From NCBI RefSeq assembly GCF_000422925.1, contig NZ_AUGZ01000009.1:1-64000 (forward strand): a DNA stretch of 64,000 bases, given 5' to 3'. Shown piece after piece: positions 62,176 through 64,000 of this stretch. The position numbers and the translations under genes were made by a program. The DNA comes from Paludibacterium yongneupense DSM 18731 (GTDB lineage Bacteria; Pseudomonadota; Gammaproteobacteria; Burkholderiales; Chromobacteriaceae). Position 1 is the stretch's first letter. The number at the start of each line of letters is the position of its first letter. Under the pieces are notes generated by a model. It was not told where the DNA came from. It searched no databases and saw nothing but the letters and a program-made list of their open reading frames with translations.

Positions 62176-62949
62176 ATGAAAACCTTGCGTGCAATCCTTT
62201 CTCTCGGCTTTATGCAACTGGCCCTGGCCGGTGCGGCCAGTGCTCAATCCGCTCTCGACGAGATCCGCAGCGCAGGCGTGATCAAAGTCGGTACCGAAGG
62301 AACCTATGCCCCGTTCACTTTTCATGATACCAGCGGTGCGCTGACCGGCTTCGATGTCGAGATTGCGCGCGAGATCGGCCGTCGCCTGGGCGTCAAAGTC
62401 GAGTTCGTCGAAGGCAAGTGGGACGGACTGATCGCCGGGCTCGATGCCCGTCGCTACGATGCCGTGATCAACGAGGTCAGCATCACCGATGCCCGCCGCG
62501 CCAAGTACGATTTTTCGACGCCGTATATCGTATCGAAGGCTGTGCTTATCGTCCGCTCGGATAATAATGCGATCAAATCGTTTGCCGACCTCAAGGGGCG
62601 GCGCGTGGCCGAGTCGCTGACCAGCAATTTCGGTCAACTGGCGCGTAGCCAGGGGGCCGAGCTGGTCGGCACCGACGGGTTCAACCAGTCGGTCGATCTG
62701 CTGCTGGCCGGGCGCGCCGAGGCGACCATCAACGACAGCCTGTCCTTCCTCGACTTCAAGAAGCACAAGCCGGATGCACACCTGAAAGTGGCGGCGACGG
62801 AAGCCGCGGCCGAAGCGGAAGGCGTGCTGATCCGGAAGGGAAATCCGGAACTGCTGGCCGCGATCAACAGCGCTCTGCTGCAGATCAAGGCCGATGGCAG
62901 CTACCAGCGCATCTCGCACAAGTATTTCGGTGCCGACGTATCGCATTGA
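62176..62949 (+). CDS. Polar amino-acid/cystine-type ABC binding protein
   Basis: 257-residue periplasmic binding protein of family 3. The signal peptide MKTLRAILSLGFMQLALAGAASA is cut before QSALDEI. The mature start GVIKVGTEGTYAPFTFHDTSGALTGFDVEIAREIG and VINEVSITDARRAKYDFSTPYI are characteristic of the FliY/TcyA-like group. AGGAG precedes ATG 62176. It heads a three-gene importer operon. Ligand may be cystine or another polar amino acid. Confidence 0.92.
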   Translation: MKTLRAILSLGFMQLALAGAASAQSALDEIRSAGVIKVGTEGTYAPFTFHDTSGALTGFDVEIAREIGRRLGVKVEFVEGKWDGLIAGLDARRYDAVINEVSITDARRAKYDFSTPYIVSKAVLIVRSDNNAIKSFADLKGRRVAESLTSNFGQLARSQGAELVGTDGFNQSVDLLLAGRAEATINDSLSFLDFKKHKPDAHLKVAATEAAAEAEGVLIRKGNPELLAAINSALLQIKADGSYQRISHKYFGADVSH

Positions 62950-63006
62950 TCCAATGAAACCGGTCCTCGCCAGCGGGTGGCGAGGGCTTGCTGCGAGTGC
63001 CTGTTT

Positions 63007-63687
63007 ATGCCGTCCTGGTTTTCCCTGATGCTGAGTTCGTTCTGGCCCCTGCTGTCGGCCGGTTTGATGTTTACGGTGCCGTTGACGCTGCTGTCCTTCG
63101 CCGGAGGGTTGAGCCTCGGATTTCTCACCGCTATCGCCCGCCTGTTCGGGCCGCGCTGGCTGGTGCAACTCGTGCGGTTTTATGTCTGGCTGATCCGCGG
63201 AACGCCGCTGATGGTGCAGTTGTTCATCATCTTCTATGGATTGCCGAACCTCGGGGTGGTGATGGATGCCTTCCCGGCCGCGCTGATCGGTTTCATCCTC
63301 AATGTCGGCGCCTATACGTCCGAAGTGATACGGGCTGCCATTCAGTCGGTGCCCAAGGGACAGTGGGAAGCGTCTTATTCGATCGGCATGAGCTGGTCGC
63401 AGACCATGCGGCGCACCATATTGCCGCTGGCGACGCGGGTGGCGGTGCCGCCCTTGTCGAACTCCTTCATTTCGCTGATCAAGGATACCTCGCTGGCCGC
63501 CGCTCTGACCGTCCCCGAAGTGTTCCAGGTGGCGCAACGGATTTCCGCCGTAACCTACGAACCCCTGATCCTGTATTGCGAGACCGCCTTGATCTATCTG
63601 TTGTTCAGTTCTGTCCTGTCCGCCGCTCAGACCCGGCTGGAACGGCGCGTGGAGCGGCATGTGCCCGCGCTGGAGGCTGGCCGATGA
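63007..63687 (+). CDS. Polar amino-acid ABC transporter permease
   Basis: 226-residue HisM/YecS-like permease with about five helices. Typical motifs: YVWLIRGTPLMVQLFIIFYGLP and the EAA loop EASYSIGMSWSQTMRRTILPLA. The start at 63007 lies 57 bp after the binding-protein gene. Its stop overlaps the ATPase start (ATGA). Confidence 0.93.
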   Translation: MPSWFSLMLSSFWPLLSAGLMFTVPLTLLSFAGGLSLGFLTAIARLFGPRWLVQLVRFYVWLIRGTPLMVQLFIIFYGLPNLGVVMDAFPAALIGFILNVGAYTSEVIRAAIQSVPKGQWEASYSIGMSWSQTMRRTILPLATRVAVPPLSNSFISLIKDTSLAAALTVPEVFQVAQRISAVTYEPLILYCETALIYLLFSSVLSAAQTRLERRVERHVPALEAGR

Positions 63688-64000
63688 TTCGACTTGGAAA
63701 GCTGGAAAAGCGTTTTGGCGACCAGTTGGTGCTGGCCGATATCGACATCGAGATTGCCGAGGGCGGTGTCACCGCGCTGATCGGTCCGTCGGGCAGCGGC
63801 AAAAGCACGTTGCTGCGCTGTGTGAACCTGTTGGAAATGCCGCAGCGGGGCAGCTTGCGTCTGGGCGAGGAGGTGCTGGAGTTTCGCCCCGGCACGGCGC
63901 CGTCGCGCGCGGGGGTACATGCCATGCGCCTCGCGAGCGGGATGGTGTTTCAGAATTTCCAGCTGTTTCCGCATCGCACCGTCGTGGAAAACGTGATGGA
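63684..64000 (+). CDS. Polar amino-acid ABC transporter ATPase (partial, cut by window end)
   Basis: First 105 codons of the ATP-binding subunit. MIRLGKLEKRFGDQLVLADI is followed by Walker A GPSGSGKST and Q-loop MVFQNFQLFPHRTV. The frame is open to the last base; signature and Walker B lie beyond. The start overlaps the permease stop by 4 nt, indicating translational coupling. The layout matches tcyJ-tcyL-tcyN of Escherichia coli. Confidence 0.93.
   Translation, partial: MIRLGKLEKRFGDQLVLADIDIEIAEGGVTALIGPSGSGKSTLLRCVNLLEMPQRGSLRLGEEVLEFRPGTAPSRAGVHAMRLASGMVFQNFQLFPHRTVVENVM

Overview
The window is a GC-rich stretch of bacterial chromosome. It most likely comes from a betaproteobacterium of the Neisseriales/Chromobacteriaceae type. 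This rests on gene content, not on a marker gene: a betaproteobacterial proteasome homologue (BPH), a large NAD-dependent glutamate dehydrogenase, a five-step hut pathway, bacterial collagenases and coaBC-dut/radC synteny. I saw no rRNA, tRNA, CRISPR array, prophage or replication origin. About 50 protein genes are called. Starts were moved inward wherever a Shine-Dalgarno site or the family's N-terminus required it.

Layout. 1-541: a REP-like palindrome, a long inverted repeat and a 41-bp tandem repeat. 542-9000: a CHASE/PAS histidine kinase, a GlxA/AraC regulator and the 1603-residue glutamate dehydrogenase. 9.0-12.0 kb: coaBC-dut facing radC and a small conserved protein. 12.0-18.6 kb: a complete ribose operon (rbsB-A-C-R-K-D) behind a perfect 20-bp LacI-type operator, with a single-domain Rossmann protein divergent from it. 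18.6-24.5 kb: DUF294/CBS and DnaQ-like exonuclease genes, a glutamine amidotransferase, and a LysR/MFS divergent pair. 24.57-27.6 kb: a sigma32-like promoter, a BPH peptidase gene, hslO (Hsp33), a GAF protein and ribA. 27.8-37.3 kb: two tandem M9 collagenase lipoproteins, a GGDEF-EAL protein and a secreted S53 peptidase.

37.3-43.0 kb: a LacI-controlled ABC importer operon ending in a phosphodiesterase. 43.1-50.0 kb: the histidine-utilisation cluster hutC/hutUDIFG, without hutH, with four HutC-like sites. 50.3-53.9 kb: putA. 53.9-55.5 kb: a lower-GC islet carrying an exported SAM hydrolase/adenosyltransferase-family protein between two IS5-family transposase remnants and two copies of a 16-bp repeat. 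55.6-64.0 kb: an orphan amino-acid-binding lipoprotein, MFS and MarR genes, UspA, an MdcG-like protein that seems to lack catalytic residues, a LysR/pirin pair, and a polar amino-acid ABC operon cut by the window end.

Taken together the region looks built for life on protein and amino acids. Secreted proteases release peptides; hut, put and glutamate dehydrogenase feed histidine and proline carbon through glutamate to 2-oxoglutarate; several importers and regulators surround them. The most interesting unit is the proposed heat-shock operon that joins a stand-alone proteasome-like peptidase to the redox chaperone Hsp33. Next are the IS-bounded SAM-hydrolase islet and the apparently inactive MdcG homologue.
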